Source: CANRIN01 sp964493515
GTDB taxonomy: Bacteria > Bacillota > Clostridia > Oscillospirales > JAAYOS01
Assembly: GCA_964493515.1 (NCBI GenBank)
Contig: CAZBNJ010000046.1
Coordinates: forward strand, 1-12,557
Reading direction: 5' to 3'
DNA length: 12,557 nt
Within the stretch, counting starts at the first letter, position 1. Every line of letters starts with the position of its first letter. Of the stretch, positions 12,426 through 12,557 are shown in pieces. The position numbers were made by a program, and so were the translations under genes. Below the pieces are notes generated by a model. That model worked only from the letters and a program-made list of their open reading frames with translations, was not told the DNA's origin and searched no databases.

Positions 12426-12557
12426 ATTTCACACACTGTGACCGGCTGACGCCGGACGAGGCGAATCTGCGAGTTGAAGTTTTCGTTGTTGAACAGCAGT
12501 TTTCAGTAGAATTTGACGAGATAGACGAGCCAAAACGCGCCGAACACTTTGTTTTTC
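12422..12557 (+). CDS. GNAT family N-acetyltransferase (partial, cut by window end)
   Basis: Only the first 45 residues are seen. LTPDEANLRVEVFVVEQQF followed by EFDEIDEPKRAEHFVF has the pattern R-x-EVFVVEQ...EFDE-D...H-x-V, seen at the N-terminus of ElaA/YjcF-like GNAT acetyltransferases (CoA-dependent N-acetylation). ATG 12422 overlaps the ROK kinase TGA (ATGA), so it is translationally coupled and belongs to the same operon. The acetyl-CoA loop lies beyond the window. The substrate is unknown. Confidence 0.75.
   Translation, partial: MNFTHCDRLTPDEANLRVEVFVVEQQFSVEFDEIDEPKRAEHFVF

Noticed and set aside
1..12557. tRNA, rRNA, CRISPR arrays, insertion sequences or phage genes
   Set aside because: No cloverleaf, spaced direct-repeat array, transposase or phage-type protein was seen on either strand.

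Overview
This window looks like chromosomal DNA from a G+C-rich member of the Firmicutes/Clostridia, probably a gut or other anaerobic fermenter. This is inferred from strong GGAGG-type ribosome binding sites before almost every gene, TTGACA/TATAAT-type promoters with 17-base spacing, a sporulation-type (PdaB-like) polysaccharide deacetylase, an FucP-like MFS transporter, and several sugar-acid/amino-sugar enzymes typical of that group. I ran no database search; family calls come from motifs read by eye.

Layout. (1) Bases 1-1136: a Gfo/Idh/MocA sugar dehydrogenase whose first ~60 bases are scrambled by small indels, followed by an intrinsic terminator (1166-1199). (2) 1258-2314, minus strand: a visibly lower-G+C Fic-family AMP-transferase with its own extended -10 promoter. 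It abuts a membrane-anchored polysaccharide deacetylase (2341-2964, minus) that has lost the C-terminal part of its NodB domain. (3) 3091-4708, plus: a compact tetR - tag - msrC cluster (TetR regulator, 3-methyladenine-DNA glycosylase I, free-methionine-R-sulfoxide reductase). It is divergent from the deacetylase, with a palindromic candidate operator between. (4) 4705-7073: an MFS sugar-type permease (minus) divergent from a cytoplasmic GH5 glycoside hydrolase (plus), sharing a promoter region. (5) 7088-7587: a small pyridoxamine-phosphate-oxidase-like flavoprotein with a good promoter and a bidirectional terminator. (6) 7593-8355, minus: a short Erm-type rRNA adenine methyltransferase with a near-consensus promoter and a ~180-base leader. 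(7) 8368-12557, plus: a tightly packed sugar operon of sugar phosphate isomerase/epimerase-like protein, Gfo/Idh/MocA dehydrogenase, NagA, ROK kinase and a GNAT acetyltransferase cut by the window end.

The most notable system is the erm leader. An 18-codon ORF (MGIFRSVCRVARTMRLRG) with its own GGAG site ends in the MRLR (+X+) motif, which in the ErmD leader peptide causes macrolide-dependent ribosome arrest. Its stop codon overlaps the 5' arm of an intrinsic terminator that sits between promoter and methyltransferase. This reads as a drug-inducible transcription attenuator: a ribosome stalled on MRLR would cover the terminator's upstream arm and let polymerase through. The operon at 8473 onward may combine oxidation-assisted (3-keto) glycoside cleavage with GlcNAc-6-phosphate deacetylation and sugar phosphorylation, supplied by intracellular sugars from the transporter/GH5 pair upstream; that functional link is inference.
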